32,156 nt of DNA from Streptococcus parasanguinis (GTDB taxonomy: Bacteria; Bacillota; Bacilli; Lactobacillales; Streptococcaceae): assembly GCA_018377375.1 (NCBI GenBank), contig JAGZZN010000017.1, positions 1 through 32,156 on the forward strand, given 5' to 3'. Shown piece by piece: positions 22,050-30,817 of the stretch. Numbering within the stretch: the stretch's first letter is position 1; the number at the start of each line of letters is the position of its first letter. A model generated the notes under the pieces. That model made no database searches. It saw only the letters and a list, made by a program, of their open reading frames with translations, and was not told where the DNA came from. Position numbers and translations under genes: made by a program.

Positions 22050-22058
22050 TGGTATACT
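22050..22058 (+). promoter_or_regulatory. Extended -10 promoter of the LTA-synthase-type gene
   Basis: TGGTATACT (TGnTATACT) lies 45 bases before the GTG start. The -35 position is pyrimidine-rich and weak. It diverges from the rlmI promoter about 150 bases away. Confidence 0.55.
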
Positions 22059-22103
22059 TGTATATGAAAATTTTTAGGAAATAAGACAAGGAAGTAACAT
22101 TTT

Positions 22104-24263
22104 GTGAAAAAAATTACGAATTCGATACTCAATTTCATGAGTACCAGACTAGGATTTGTCTTGACCCTTCTGTTGCTCTACTGGTTCAAAACCATGTGGG
22201 CCTATTCAGTTGATTTTAATTTAGACATTCAGGGACCCTATCAGATTTTTCTAGCAGTGATCAACCCATTGCCGATCAGTCTGCTCTTCATCGGTCTAGC
22301 ACTTTATATCAAACGAACCAAGCTCTTTTATAGTTTGGCCTTTGGGATCTACCTTCTCTTATTTATTTGGTTGATTTCCAACTCCATCTATTATCGAGAG
22401 TTTACAGACTTCGTAACGGTCAATACCATGTTGGCTTCCAGCAAGGTTTCTGCCGGTCTCGGAGCTGCTGCTTTAGAATTGTTCCGCCCTTGGGATGTGA
22501 TCTACATTCTAGATTTCCCCATTCTAGCTTTCTTCTTCTTTAAGAAATGGATTCGAATGGACAATCGTCCCTTCAATAAACGCGCTAGTTTTGCGGTTAC
22601 ATCCTTATCAGCTATGCTCTTTTCGGCCAACCTTTTCCTCGCAGAAATTGACCGACCTGAGCTATTGACTCGTGGGTTCTCAAACTACTATGTCGTTCGT
22701 GCCCTAGGCTTACCAGCCTTTCTAGGTTACAGTGCTAACCAGACCTATGCTGCCAACAAAGAACGTTCCAAAGCCTCCGAAGCAGATTTAAAACCGGTGG
22801 AAGAATATATCCAACAGCATTATGCCAAGCCTAATCCTGAGTACTTTGGAATGGCCAAAGGCCGTAACGTCATCTACATTCACTTGGAAAGTTTCCAACA
22901 ATTCTTGATCGATTACAAGTTGAAAGTAGATGATAAAGAATATGAAGTAACGCCTTTCTTAAATTCACTTTACCACTCGAAGGAAACCTTTGCCTTTTCA
23001 AATGTCTTTAACCAAGTCAAGGCAGGGAAAACGTCTGATGCTGAGACCATGATTGAAACAGGCCTCTTCGGACTCAACCAAGGTTCCTTTATGGTGAACT
23101 ATGGTGGAACCAATACCCAACAGGCTGCACCATTTATTCTTTCAAAAAATGGTTACAACTCGAGCGCTGTTTTCCACGGAAATGCTGGAAGTTTCTGGAA
23201 TCGAAATACCGCCTATAAACAATGGGGCTACAATTACTTCTTTGATGCCAGCTACTTCACCAAACAAAACAGCAGCAATTCCTTCCAGTATGGTCTTAAT
23301 GACAAATACATGCTCAAGGATTCCATCAAATACCTAGAAAGATTGCAACAACCTTTCTATACGAAGTTCATTACGGTTTCCAACCACTATCCTTATACGA
23401 CCAGCTTGTCAGGAGATGATCTTGGCTTCCCTCTAGCTAAGACACAGGACGAAACCATCAATGGCTACTTTGCGACCGCTAACTACCTAGATTCTTCGAT
23501 CAAAGCCTTCTTTGATTACCTGAAAGAATCTGGTCTTTACAAAAATTCCATCATCGTTCTTTATGGGGACCACTACGGAATTTCAAACTCTCGTAACCCA
23601 GCTCTTGCTCCTCTACTTGGTAAGAACTCTGAAACGTGGTCAAGCTATGATAATGCCATGTTGCAACGCGTACCTTATATGGTAGTCATTCCAGGTATGG
23701 ATAAGGGTGGCATCATTGATACCTATGGTGGCGAAATTGATATGCTCCCAACCTTGGAACATTTGTTAGGTATTGAATCCAACAAATTCCTCCAAGTTGG
23801 TCAAGATATGCTCTCACCAGAACATGATCAAATCGTCGCCTTCCGCTCCGCTAACTACTTTGTTACTCCAGAGTATACGAGCTATAGTGGCCGGACCTAT
23901 TACACCAAAACAGGTGAGGAAATCACGAACCCAGACGAAAAAACCAAGGAAGAACTGGACAAGATCAGGGAAGCTGCTAACCTGCAATTGAAGATTAGCG
24001 ATAGCATCCAGACCGGTGATCTCCTTCGCTTCTTCAAGGGCAATGATCTTGGAAAAGTCGATCCAGAAGATTATTCCTACACCAATTCCTTCAAAGCATT
24101 GAAGAAGATTGAAAAGGAAAAAGGTGACAAATCAACCAGCCTTTATAACCAACGTGGCAACCAGTCCACCGTTGATCTCTTCAAGGCACCAACTTATAAA
24201 GAATTGCACCCAGAAGACGATAGTTCTTCCTCAACAGAGACCAGTAGCAGTTCTTCTAAATAA
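22104..24263 (+). CDS. Lipoteichoic acid synthase-type glycerophosphate transferase (LtaS family)
   Basis: 719 residues. Five N-terminal membrane helices (~15-185) are followed by a linker and an extracellular sulfatase-fold domain (~250-620). The metal site and catalytic residues match LtaS: Glu262 (HLESFQ), Thr310 (GKTSDAE), Asp490/His491 (YGDHYG), with His358 and His428 in the pocket. LtaS enzymes polymerise glycerophosphate from phosphatidylglycerol. In mitis-group species the related protein may have another acceptor, so the exact polymer is open. The protein starts at GTG with AAGGAAG upstream. The C-terminus is a low-complexity tail, DDSSSSTETSSSSSK, absent from model enzymes. It is the only long plus-strand gene in the window apart from gtrA. 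Confidence 0.88.
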   Translation: MKKITNSILNFMSTRLGFVLTLLLLYWFKTMWAYSVDFNLDIQGPYQIFLAVINPLPISLLFIGLALYIKRTKLFYSLAFGIYLLLFIWLISNSIYYREFTDFVTVNTMLASSKVSAGLGAAALELFRPWDVIYILDFPILAFFFFKKWIRMDNRPFNKRASFAVTSLSAMLFSANLFLAEIDRPELLTRGFSNYYVVRALGLPAFLGYSANQTYAANKERSKASEADLKPVEEYIQQHYAKPNPEYFGMAKGRNVIYIHLESFQQFLIDYKLKVDDKEYEVTPFLNSLYHSKETFAFSNVFNQVKAGKTSDAETMIETGLFGLNQGSFMVNYGGTNTQQAAPFILSKNGYNSSAVFHGNAGSFWNRNTAYKQWGYNYFFDASYFTKQNSSNSFQYGLNDKYMLKDSIKYLERLQQPFYTKFITVSNHYPYTTSLSGDDLGFPLAKTQDETINGYFATANYLDSSIKAFFDYLKESGLYKNSIIVLYGDHYGISNSRNPALAPLLGKNSETWSSYDNAMLQRVPYMVVIPGMDKGGIIDTYGGEIDMLPTLEHLLGIESNKFLQVGQDMLSPEHDQIVAFRSANYFVTPEYTSYSGRTYYTKTGEEITNPDEKTKEELDKIREAANLQLKISDSIQTGDLLRFFKGNDLGKVDPEDYSYTNSFKALKKIEKEKGDKSTSLYNQRGNQSTVDLFKAPTYKELHPEDDSSSSTETSSSSSK

Positions 24264-24267
24264 AGAG

Positions 24268-24295
24268 AATCCCTGAGTTTTCAAACTCAGGGATT
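24268..24295. terminator. Bidirectional terminator between the LtaS-type gene and pulA
   Basis: AATCCCTGAGTTT and AAACTCAGGGATT form a 13-bp perfect stem with TTTTGTG following on the plus strand. It lies 4 bases after the plus-strand stop codon and 22 before the convergent pulA stop, so it can serve both. Confidence 0.85.
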
Positions 24296-24317
24296 TTGTG
24301 ATTTCTTTAAAAAGAAC

Positions 24318-26615
24318 TTAATCTAGGACTTCAAAAACAGAAGCTGTTAAATTCTCCACGTAGAATGGTCGTTTATGACGACTATTCCCAACCATCAATG
24401 TCAATTTATTTGAATTTTGGAGGTAATATGGAAGCCCGCTGACGTTGAAGATGACCAAGTACTTCTTGTCTCCTGTTAGTTCATAGATGACAAGACCGCT
24501 GGTATCAGTTGCAGATTGGATAAAGACTTGTTGATAGATTTTATCATAGCTTTCAAGCTCTAAGACAGGAAGACTTGTCTTCAAGGCGATCAAGCTTCGG
24601 ATGTAGGCGATCGATTCCTTATTCTGACTGACCAAATCCCAATTGACCTGATTCACAAAATCTGGAGCATTGTAGGAATTCATGGCCAGCTCACGATCCA
24701 AAGGTGTGATCTCTCCATCAGGACCTGTCGCCACCAATTTGGTCCGCATAAACTCTTGACCCAATTGCATGAAGGTCATACCCTGAAAGAGCAGATTCAT
24801 GGCTGTAGCCAACTCTGAGCGCTTGACCAAGCCTGCTACTTCTTCATTCGGATGAAGGGTCTGAAGCAAGTCATAGAGATTATAATTATCATGAGCCTCC
24901 ACATAATTCAAGACCTGATTCGGACTTAAATAATTGCCAAGTTCTGCACTACCTAAAACAGCACGCGCAACGATATTCTCTGTCGATTTTCGGCTGACGA
25001 AGCCACGTTTGATGGAACCATAAACCTCAGCCCCTTTAATGGCATCGCGCTCCGTATCATTGAAGAATCCAATTCGTGGCAATTGCGCTGCATTGTCTTT
25101 CTTAGCCTTGTCCTCTGCTGCGAGACCTGTTCCCATATCCCAACCTTCTCCGTAAAGAAGAATGCGAGGATCCAGAGCATCCATTGCTTCCCGAATAGCA
25201 TTCATGGTCCTTACATCATGAATACCCATCAAATCAAAGCGGAAACCATCGATCTGGTACTCTTTGACCCAATGCGTGAGGGAATCAATCATGTACTTGC
25301 GGTACATTTCATGCTCACTAGCTGTTTCATTCCCAACACCTGTCCCATTTTGGAAGCGACCATCTGGCTCCATCCGGTAATAATAATCGGGTACTGTATT
25401 TTGGAAAGGACCATGCTCGGTCGAATAGATATGATTGTAGACCACATCCAAGACCACAGAAATTCCTGCCTCATGATAAGCCCGGATCATGGTTTTGAGC
25501 TCTTTCATGGTTTGTTTCGGATTGGATGGATCCGTTGAAAAGCTAGTTTCTGGTGCAGAATAATTCTGAACGTCGTAGCCCCAATTGTAGGTCACCTGGC
25601 CTTCATCGTCGTACTGTTTAAAGCGATCAGAGATGGGCTGCAGTTGCACGACATTGACCCCTAACTGACGGATATAATCAAAGGCAGTTGCATCACCATG
25701 GCTATTGACGGTTCCTTCTTGGCAAGCCCCCAGATAGGTTCCACGTAAAGACTCGTCCACACCTGAAGTCGGTGACTTGGTCAAATCTCGAAGGTGCATC
25801 TCATAAATCACTGCTTGACAAGGGTTATCCAAGCGCCAAGGAGTCGCATCGGCACTTTTTTTAGGACCCCAATCAAACTGACGATCTGCTCTTGAAAGAA
25901 TGGCAGAGCGCATCCCGTCCGCTGTCGTTGCAATACTATAAGGATCGCGCGTCACTTGAGTATGGTGTTCAAAATGGACACGATATTGATAAGCCATGCC
26001 ACTTAAATTTCCAAGAAAATCTAAAATCCAAACACCATGGGTATTTTCTGGGTGGTAGCTAGACTCTTGTTTGCCACGCATCATCGGAATAGTTTTCCAA
26101 ATAGGCGCATCCAATTCTGTTGATTGATAGAGCAACAATTCAACTTTCTTAGCAGTAGGAGCCCACAGTTTAAAGCAATGCTCTCCTTCTTCCTCCCGAT
26201 GACCGAGCCATCCTTGATACGCCCATTTAGCATCAAACTCTCTAGGGCGCATTGCCATATCGTAGGCATGAGGCTGACGATGGCTGTATGCATGACTCGT
26301 CAAAGCAGCTTGCAAAGAATAATAGACTGTATCGTCTCCATCGAGAATCCATACTTCTCGAACATGCCCTTCTGGTAAGAGTTCGATTTCAAAATCACGG
26401 GTTTTAGTAAGCCAATCCCCTTCTTTAACCAAGACATGCCCTCGGTTCAAGGCATCCTCACTCTCGTATACCAGATTTCCCTCTACTCCAAAATAATCCA
26501 ACTTGGAGAAAGAGACTGATTTTCCTTCTACTTGATCCTGCCACTGCCACATATCATAGGCAAAATAATTTCCTTTTTGCTTATGAAAATGAAGCTTTAC
26601 ATGGTATTGTCGCAT
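24318..26615 (-). CDS. pulA: Type I pullulanase / glycogen debranching enzyme, cytoplasmic
   Basis: 765 residues of GH13 with an N-terminal CBM48-like domain. The type I pullulanase signature YNWGYDV is at 343-349. Catalytic residues are Asp461 (FRFDLMG), Glu490 (YGEGWD) and Asp572 (VEAHDNYN). It hydrolyses alpha-1,6 branches in pullulan, glycogen or maltodextrins. There is no signal peptide or LPXTG anchor, unlike the surface pullulanases of streptococci, so it works inside the cell on glycogen or imported dextrins. It follows dgkB after 76 bases, last in the ligA-dgkB-pulA cluster. Confidence 0.93.
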   Translation of the reverse strand: MRQYHVKLHFHKQKGNYFAYDMWQWQDQVEGKSVSFSKLDYFGVEGNLVYESEDALNRGHVLVKEGDWLTKTRDFEIELLPEGHVREVWILDGDDTVYYSLQAALTSHAYSHRQPHAYDMAMRPREFDAKWAYQGWLGHREEEGEHCFKLWAPTAKKVELLLYQSTELDAPIWKTIPMMRGKQESSYHPENTHGVWILDFLGNLSGMAYQYRVHFEHHTQVTRDPYSIATTADGMRSAILSRADRQFDWGPKKSADATPWRLDNPCQAVIYEMHLRDLTKSPTSGVDESLRGTYLGACQEGTVNSHGDATAFDYIRQLGVNVVQLQPISDRFKQYDDEGQVTYNWGYDVQNYSAPETSFSTDPSNPKQTMKELKTMIRAYHEAGISVVLDVVYNHIYSTEHGPFQNTVPDYYYRMEPDGRFQNGTGVGNETASEHEMYRKYMIDSLTHWVKEYQIDGFRFDLMGIHDVRTMNAIREAMDALDPRILLYGEGWDMGTGLAAEDKAKKDNAAQLPRIGFFNDTERDAIKGAEVYGSIKRGFVSRKSTENIVARAVLGSAELGNYLSPNQVLNYVEAHDNYNLYDLLQTLHPNEEVAGLVKRSELATAMNLLFQGMTFMQLGQEFMRTKLVATGPDGEITPLDRELAMNSYNAPDFVNQVNWDLVSQNKESIAYIRSLIALKTSLPVLELESYDKIYQQVFIQSATDTSGLVIYELTGDKKYLVIFNVSGLPYYLQNSNKLTLMVGNSRHKRPFYVENLTASVFEVLD

Positions 26616-26691
26616 AACATTTTCCTATTTCCAATTTAATACCGAAGGAACCATTCCTCGTAAAACACGTACATGGCTCAACTATTTGTTT

Positions 26692-27654
26692 TTATTCTTC
26701 AGATGGGTGAACCAAAGCATCGTTGTTGATTTCATCAATATTTGCAAAGAATTCCAAATGATTATGGAAGACTTCCAATTCAACTGGAGTATCTCCTCCG
26801 TACTCCCCATCTAGATTGATGCGGAATGGTTGAGCATTTTTCCCTAACATTTCAATCGTCAACTTCTTGGTCTTGAGATATTCTACATTTTCATCGTGCA
26901 CATGCTTGCCTCCATTGATGGCCTGAATCATCAGGGACAACATGTTAAAGAGCTTAGCAGTTTTTACGATAATTAAGGTAAAGTTCCCATCATCAAGCTT
27001 AGCATCTGGCGCGACACTTTCAAAGCCAGCAATGGAGTTGGTCAAGGCCACAAAAATCATAGACGCAGGCCCTTCAAAGACACCATTGTCGTGCTCAATC
27101 CGCACCTTACGAGCCTTGTTTCGTGGCAACATTTTAGCTGCTTCAGCCACATAGGCAAAGTAACCCAAGCGAGATTTAACACTACTTGGAACACTGAAGG
27201 TCAATTCTGTCATGGTTCCTGCTGCAGCAATATTGATGAAATACTTGCTGCCATAGGCACGACCAATATCCATCTGAATGGTTTGATTCTTTTCGATAAT
27301 GCGGGCAGACGCCACAGGATCTCCCATAGGGATCTTCAAGGCACGCGCATAGTCATTGGTGGTACCGGTCGGGATAAAGGCCATCTGCGGACGATTTTCC
27401 AGACCTGCGACCCCATTGACCACTTCGTTAATCGTACCATCTCCACCAGCGGCAATGATTAAATCAAAGCCTGCTTTAGCGGCTCTTTCTGCTTCATTTT
27501 GGGCAGAAAATGGTTCTGGAGTCGTTTGATAAGCGCTGGTTTCATAGCCCACGTCTTCAAGTACGTCTAAGACTTCCGCAATATTTTTCTTGATAATTTC
27601 TTGCCCAGAGGTCGGATTATAAATTAAACGGGCTTTTTTGATTCGTTCTACCAT
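26692..27654 (-). CDS. dgkB: Diacylglycerol/lipid kinase, DagK (DgkB) family
   Basis: A 320-residue soluble lipid kinase. GGDGTINEVVNG at 70-81 is the nucleotide-binding signature; IPTGTTNDYARAL and the C-terminal INLDGEYGGD are also conserved. In Gram-positives DgkB returns the diacylglycerol left by lipoteichoic acid synthesis to phosphatidic acid, which suits the LtaS-type gene nearby. It begins 9 bases after the ligA stop codon and is probably co-transcribed. Confidence 0.9.
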   Translation of the reverse strand: MVERIKKARLIYNPTSGQEIIKKNIAEVLDVLEDVGYETSAYQTTPEPFSAQNEAERAAKAGFDLIIAAGGDGTINEVVNGVAGLENRPQMAFIPTGTTNDYARALKIPMGDPVASARIIEKNQTIQMDIGRAYGSKYFINIAAAGTMTELTFSVPSSVKSRLGYFAYVAEAAKMLPRNKARKVRIEHDNGVFEGPASMIFVALTNSIAGFESVAPDAKLDDGNFTLIIVKTAKLFNMLSLMIQAINGGKHVHDENVEYLKTKKLTIEMLGKNAQPFRINLDGEYGGDTPVELEVFHNHLEFFANIDEINNDALVHPSEE

Positions 27655-27663
27655 AAAGATCCT

Positions 27664-29622
27664 CTATAAACTTTCAAGCCAGGCCTCATCTTCTACCTGG
27701 ATTCCTAATTCTTGTGCTTTGGTTAACTTGCTACCAGCGTCACTACCTGCAACGACCAAATCTGTTTTTTTGGAAACCGATCCAGTTACCTTAGCGCCCA
27801 GACTTTCTAATTTTGCCTTGGCTTCTGAACGCGTGAGTCGCTCTAGCTTCCCAGTCAAAACGACTGTCATTCCTGATAGGGCCGCATCAGCAGCGACTTT
27901 TTCACCAAGATAAGCCATATTGACACCAGCTTCTTTGAGCTCTTGCAAGAGACGCTTGGATCCTTCTTGCGCGAAATAACGCTTAAGGCTTTCAGCTACG
28001 ACCATACCGAGGTTATCAATGCTGGCAATCCGTTCTGGATCAGCTGTTGCCAATTGATCGAGGTCATGGAATTCTTGTAGCAAGATTTGACTAACCTTGC
28101 TACCGACATGGCGGATCCCCAAACCAAAGAGTAACTTCTCAGCTGAATTCTCTTTTGAAGCTTGAATGGCTTCATGGAGTTTTTCAGCAGATTTTTCTTT
28201 AAAGCCTTCCAAGGTCAATAGATCCTCTACGCTTAGGCGATAGATCCCTGCCACATCCTCTACTAACTGAGCTGCAAAGAGTTTCTCTACAACAGCTGGA
28301 CCCAAGCCTGTGATATTCATAGCATCCCGACTGGCAAAGTGGTTCAATCCTTCCTTAATCTGTGCTGGACAGAGCGGATTGATACAGCGAAGGGCCACCT
28401 CTTCCTCAAAATGAAGCAACTCACTCTGGCAGCTCGGACAATGAGTTGGAATGGCTAATGCTTGATCAGAGACTCGCTTATCTTTGACAACACGCAAGAC
28501 CGCTGGAATGATATCACCCGCCTTATAGACAATGACGGTATCATCCTGATGAATATCTTTTTCAGCAATATAATCCACATTGTGCAAGGTTGCCCGACTA
28601 ACAGTGGTTCCTGCTAGCTGGACTGGCGTTAGATTGGCAGTTGGGGTCAAAACTCCGGTCCGGCCAACCGTCCAATCCACCGATAGGATTTTCGCTTCTT
28701 TTTCTTCAGCTGGAAACTTATAGGCGACAGCCCATTTAGGAGCCTTAACGGTAAAGCCTAGTTCTTCTTGAACAGCTAGGTCATTGACCTTGATGACGAT
28801 CCCATCGATATCGTAGGGAAGATCCTCTCGAAGCTGAGCTACTTTTTGGATAAAGTCCCAAATTTGCTCCATATCCTCAGCCAGCACTCGCTCTTGGTTC
28901 ACGACAAAGCCTAAGCGGGCTAATTTCTCAAGCACGCCTTCCTGACTGCTTTGATCTGTCGGGCTCACTTCTTGATACAAGAAAGTTGCAAGATTTCGCT
29001 TGGCCACGATTTTCGTATCCAATTGGCGAAGCGTTCCTGCAGCAGCATTCCTCGGATTAGCAAACTCCGGCTCGCCGTTTTCTTGACGGATCTGATTGAC
29101 CCGATCAAAGGAAGCCCGTGGCATGTAGCACTCGCCTCGAACCGTGATGTTCACTGGCTCTGGTAACACCAAAGGAATGTCCTTGACCCGCTTGAGGTTC
29201 TCTGTAATATCCTCACCGACAGAACCATCTCCACGTGTTGCCCCCGTTACGAGGACACCATTTTCATAGGTGAGGGAAATGGACAAGCCATCGATTTTCA
29301 GCTCACATACATAGCTGATAGAAGGAAATTCCTTACGGACACGCTGATCAAAGGCTTCTAATTCTTCACGCGAAAAAGCATCCTGCAAACTATAAAGGGG
29401 ATACTGGTGCTGGTATTTGGTAAAGCCTTTTAAAACCACCCCACCTACACGGTGAGTTGGACTCTCTGGTAAGATCTCATCTGGATGAGCAGTTTCTAGT
29501 TCCACCAACTCCCGATATAATTGATCATATTCACTATCTGAAACAGATGGAGCGTCTTTTGTGTAATACTCGTAAGCATATCGATTGAGTAATTCCACTA
29601 ATTCTTTCATTCTGGTTTTCAT
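27664..29622 (-). CDS. ligA: NAD+-dependent DNA ligase
   Basis: 652 residues, full length. The domain order is Ia (YDQLYRELVELE), the adenylation domain with Lys109 in KIDG, and the OB fold. A four-cysteine zinc finger follows (CPSC and CINPLCP), then HhH repeats (GLGIRHVGSK) and a C-terminal BRCT domain (~575-652). It seals nicks in replication and repair. The ATG is 6 bases after an extended -10-like TGATAAAAT and has no Shine-Dalgarno sequence, so the message may be leaderless. Confidence 0.96.
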   Translation of the reverse strand: MKTRMKELVELLNRYAYEYYTKDAPSVSDSEYDQLYRELVELETAHPDEILPESPTHRVGGVVLKGFTKYQHQYPLYSLQDAFSREELEAFDQRVRKEFPSISYVCELKIDGLSISLTYENGVLVTGATRGDGSVGEDITENLKRVKDIPLVLPEPVNITVRGECYMPRASFDRVNQIRQENGEPEFANPRNAAAGTLRQLDTKIVAKRNLATFLYQEVSPTDQSSQEGVLEKLARLGFVVNQERVLAEDMEQIWDFIQKVAQLREDLPYDIDGIVIKVNDLAVQEELGFTVKAPKWAVAYKFPAEEKEAKILSVDWTVGRTGVLTPTANLTPVQLAGTTVSRATLHNVDYIAEKDIHQDDTVIVYKAGDIIPAVLRVVKDKRVSDQALAIPTHCPSCQSELLHFEEEVALRCINPLCPAQIKEGLNHFASRDAMNITGLGPAVVEKLFAAQLVEDVAGIYRLSVEDLLTLEGFKEKSAEKLHEAIQASKENSAEKLLFGLGIRHVGSKVSQILLQEFHDLDQLATADPERIASIDNLGMVVAESLKRYFAQEGSKRLLQELKEAGVNMAYLGEKVAADAALSGMTVVLTGKLERLTRSEAKAKLESLGAKVTGSVSKKTDLVVAGSDAGSKLTKAQELGIQVEDEAWLESL

Positions 29623-29628
29623 GTTCTT

Positions 29629-29637
29629 ATTTTATCA
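29629..29637 (-). promoter_or_regulatory. Extended -10 of ligA
   Basis: TGATAAAAT on the minus strand ends 6 bases before the ligA ATG. The -35 region is poor. No other -10 is better in the 85 bases before the queT terminator. Confidence 0.45.
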
Positions 29638-29682
29638 TAAAATCTTAATTTAGCCTTGAATTTACTGCATTCTTAGCATTAA

Positions 29683-29705
29683 AAAAAGGAGCCAAAGCTC
29701 CCTTT
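29683..29705 (-). terminator. Terminator of queT
   Basis: On the minus strand AAAAGGGAGC-TTTG-GCTCCTTTTT forms a tight hairpin ending in a run of seven T. It begins a few bases after the queT stop and precedes ligA. Confidence 0.85.
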
Positions 29706-29707
29706 TC

Positions 29708-30217
29708 TTATTTTGTAAAATCGATCCGTTTAGAAAGTTGATTGATCACAATCGCTCCAAAAATTAAGGATGCGAATTCACCCAATCCCATGGTCAACCA
29801 GTTATAGAAGAATGGTTGGCCTTGAAGGTAGTATAGTTCCAAGGCAATCGTAAACATGGAGATGGAAAAGAAAATCGCAAACAAGAAATGGTCCAAGCGA
29901 ATAAGACCGTCAAACAAGAACTTGTTTTTGAATCGACCAAATAGAATGAGTCCAAGTCCTAAGAAGACAAAGGTTGAACCTCCACCGACAAAGACATCGA
30001 TCCATCCAAAACTAAATAAGTTAGCAATCATACAACCAAGCGTCACCGCAATCAAGTACTTCTTATTGTAAAAAGCTAAGAAATTCATCATTTCCGAAAC
30101 ACGGAATTGATAGCCATAGTAGGCCATAGCGTTGAGAGGTGGGGTAATGGTCAATACGATATAAATCGCAGCAACAATGGCAATTTGTGCCATATCACGA
30201 GCAGTTAACTGTTTCAT
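29708..30217 (-). CDS. queT: Queuosine precursor transporter, QueT family (ECF S component)
   Basis: 169 residues with about five membrane helices, of the COG4708/QueT family. This is the substrate-binding subunit of an ECF transporter importing a queuosine precursor such as preQ1. The start MKQLTARDMAQIAIVAAIYI and the Asn/aromatic cluster NAMAYYGYQFRVSEMMNFLA are typical of S components. It depends on shared EcfA/EcfT subunits encoded elsewhere. A preQ1-II riboswitch covers its ribosome site, which confirms the substrate class. ATG 30217 follows AAAGGAG. Confidence 0.93.
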   Translation of the reverse strand: MKQLTARDMAQIAIVAAIYIVLTITPPLNAMAYYGYQFRVSEMMNFLAFYNKKYLIAVTLGCMIANLFSFGWIDVFVGGGSTFVFLGLGLILFGRFKNKFLFDGLIRLDHFLFAIFFSISMFTIALELYYLQGQPFFYNWLTMGLGEFASLIFGAIVINQLSKRIDFTK

Positions 30218-30221
30218 TTAT

Positions 30222-30307
30222 TCTCCTTTAGCGGTTTTCCCGCGTGTAATATGCTTGGCGAAAGGATCTTAAGCACCAAGGGTTGAAGGTTTGATTTCTT
30301 CAACCTT
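30222..30307 (-). ncRNA. preQ1-II riboswitch controlling queT
   Basis: The minus strand shows the whole class II preQ1 layout. The P1 hairpin is GGTTGAA/TTCAACC. P2 is CTTGGTG pairing with CGCCAAG. The conserved linker GCATATTACACGC follows, then the small P4 GCGG-GAAA-CCGC, and AAAGGAG as both 3' pseudoknot strand and ribosome site. With preQ1 bound, the ribosome site is sequestered and translation of queT falls. It is nearly identical to the known streptococcal examples. P1 spans about 30281-30307. Confidence 0.92.
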
Positions 30308-30310
30308 TCA

Positions 30311-30319
30311 AGTATAGCA
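30311..30319 (-). promoter_or_regulatory. Extended -10 of queT
   Basis: TGCTATACT on the minus strand fits TGnTATACT. Transcription would start about at the P1 hairpin of the riboswitch, which fits an aptamer that begins at the 5' end of the RNA. The -35 is weak. Confidence 0.6.
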
Positions 30320-30334
30320 TATTTTGAGGTTTTA

Positions 30335-30343
30335 TGGTAGACT
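30335..30343 (+). promoter_or_regulatory. Extended -10 of gtrA
   Basis: TGGTAGACT fits TGnTAnAcT, 6 bases before the gtrA ATG. It diverges from the queT promoter; the two -10 boxes are less than 25 bases apart, so the two polymerases may interfere. Confidence 0.45.
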
Positions 30344-30349
30344 GAATTT

Positions 30350-30793
30350 ATGAAAACACTAATTAAAAAATTTTTTGATAATGAGATTTTATCCTATCTC
30401 TTTTTTGGGGTTGCCACAACCATTGTTTCCGTCGGAACCCGCCTCTTCATCTATCAAGTGTCTCGTGATGAACGATTAGCGACCGCGATTGGAAACATTG
30501 CTGGGATCCTCTTTGCCTTTGCAACCAATGATACCATTGTCTTTAAACAAGAAAGAAAGGGCTGGTTTCAGCGCTTGATCCGATTTGCAATTGCGCGCTC
30601 TGGGACCTTTATTCTAGATATGGCCTTGACTGAGATTTTTGTCAAGCAGTTCCCAGGAATTATCGGTCAATTCGTCCACAATAACAAGAGCCAAATCAAT
30701 CTAATCGAAACCCTCTTTGCACAAGTAGCCATTGTGGTCCTCAATTACGTCTTTAGTAAACTCTTTGTCTTTAAAAATAAAAATAAGGCTTGA
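30350..30793 (+). CDS. GtrA-family membrane protein
   Basis: 147 residues with four membrane helices and a basic N-terminus, of the GtrA/DPMS family. Members are thought to move polyprenyl-linked sugars across the membrane or help attach glycans to wall polymers. LFFGVATTIVSVGTRLFIYQ, then GNIAGILFAFATND and the final LNYVFSKLFVFKN are typical. The usual partner glycosyltransferase is not adjacent. No Shine-Dalgarno sequence precedes the ATG, which is 6 bases from a -10-like box. The terminator stem begins inside its last codons. Confidence 0.87.
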   Translation: MKTLIKKFFDNEILSYLFFGVATTIVSVGTRLFIYQVSRDERLATAIGNIAGILFAFATNDTIVFKQERKGWFQRLIRFAIARSGTFILDMALTEIFVKQFPGIIGQFVHNNKSQINLIETLFAQVAIVVLNYVFSKLFVFKNKNKA

Positions 30794-30814
30794 AACGATT
30801 GTTTCAGCCTTATT
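30782..30814. terminator. Bidirectional terminator between gtrA and the B3/4 gene
   Basis: AATAAGGC-TTGAAAC and GTTTCA-GCCTTATT form a 14-bp stem with one bulged T around GATT. TTTT follows shortly on the plus strand, TTTTTATTTTT on the minus. It overlaps the gtrA stop codon and lies 3 bases from the convergent stop at 30818. Confidence 0.8.
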
Positions 30815-30817
30815 CTT

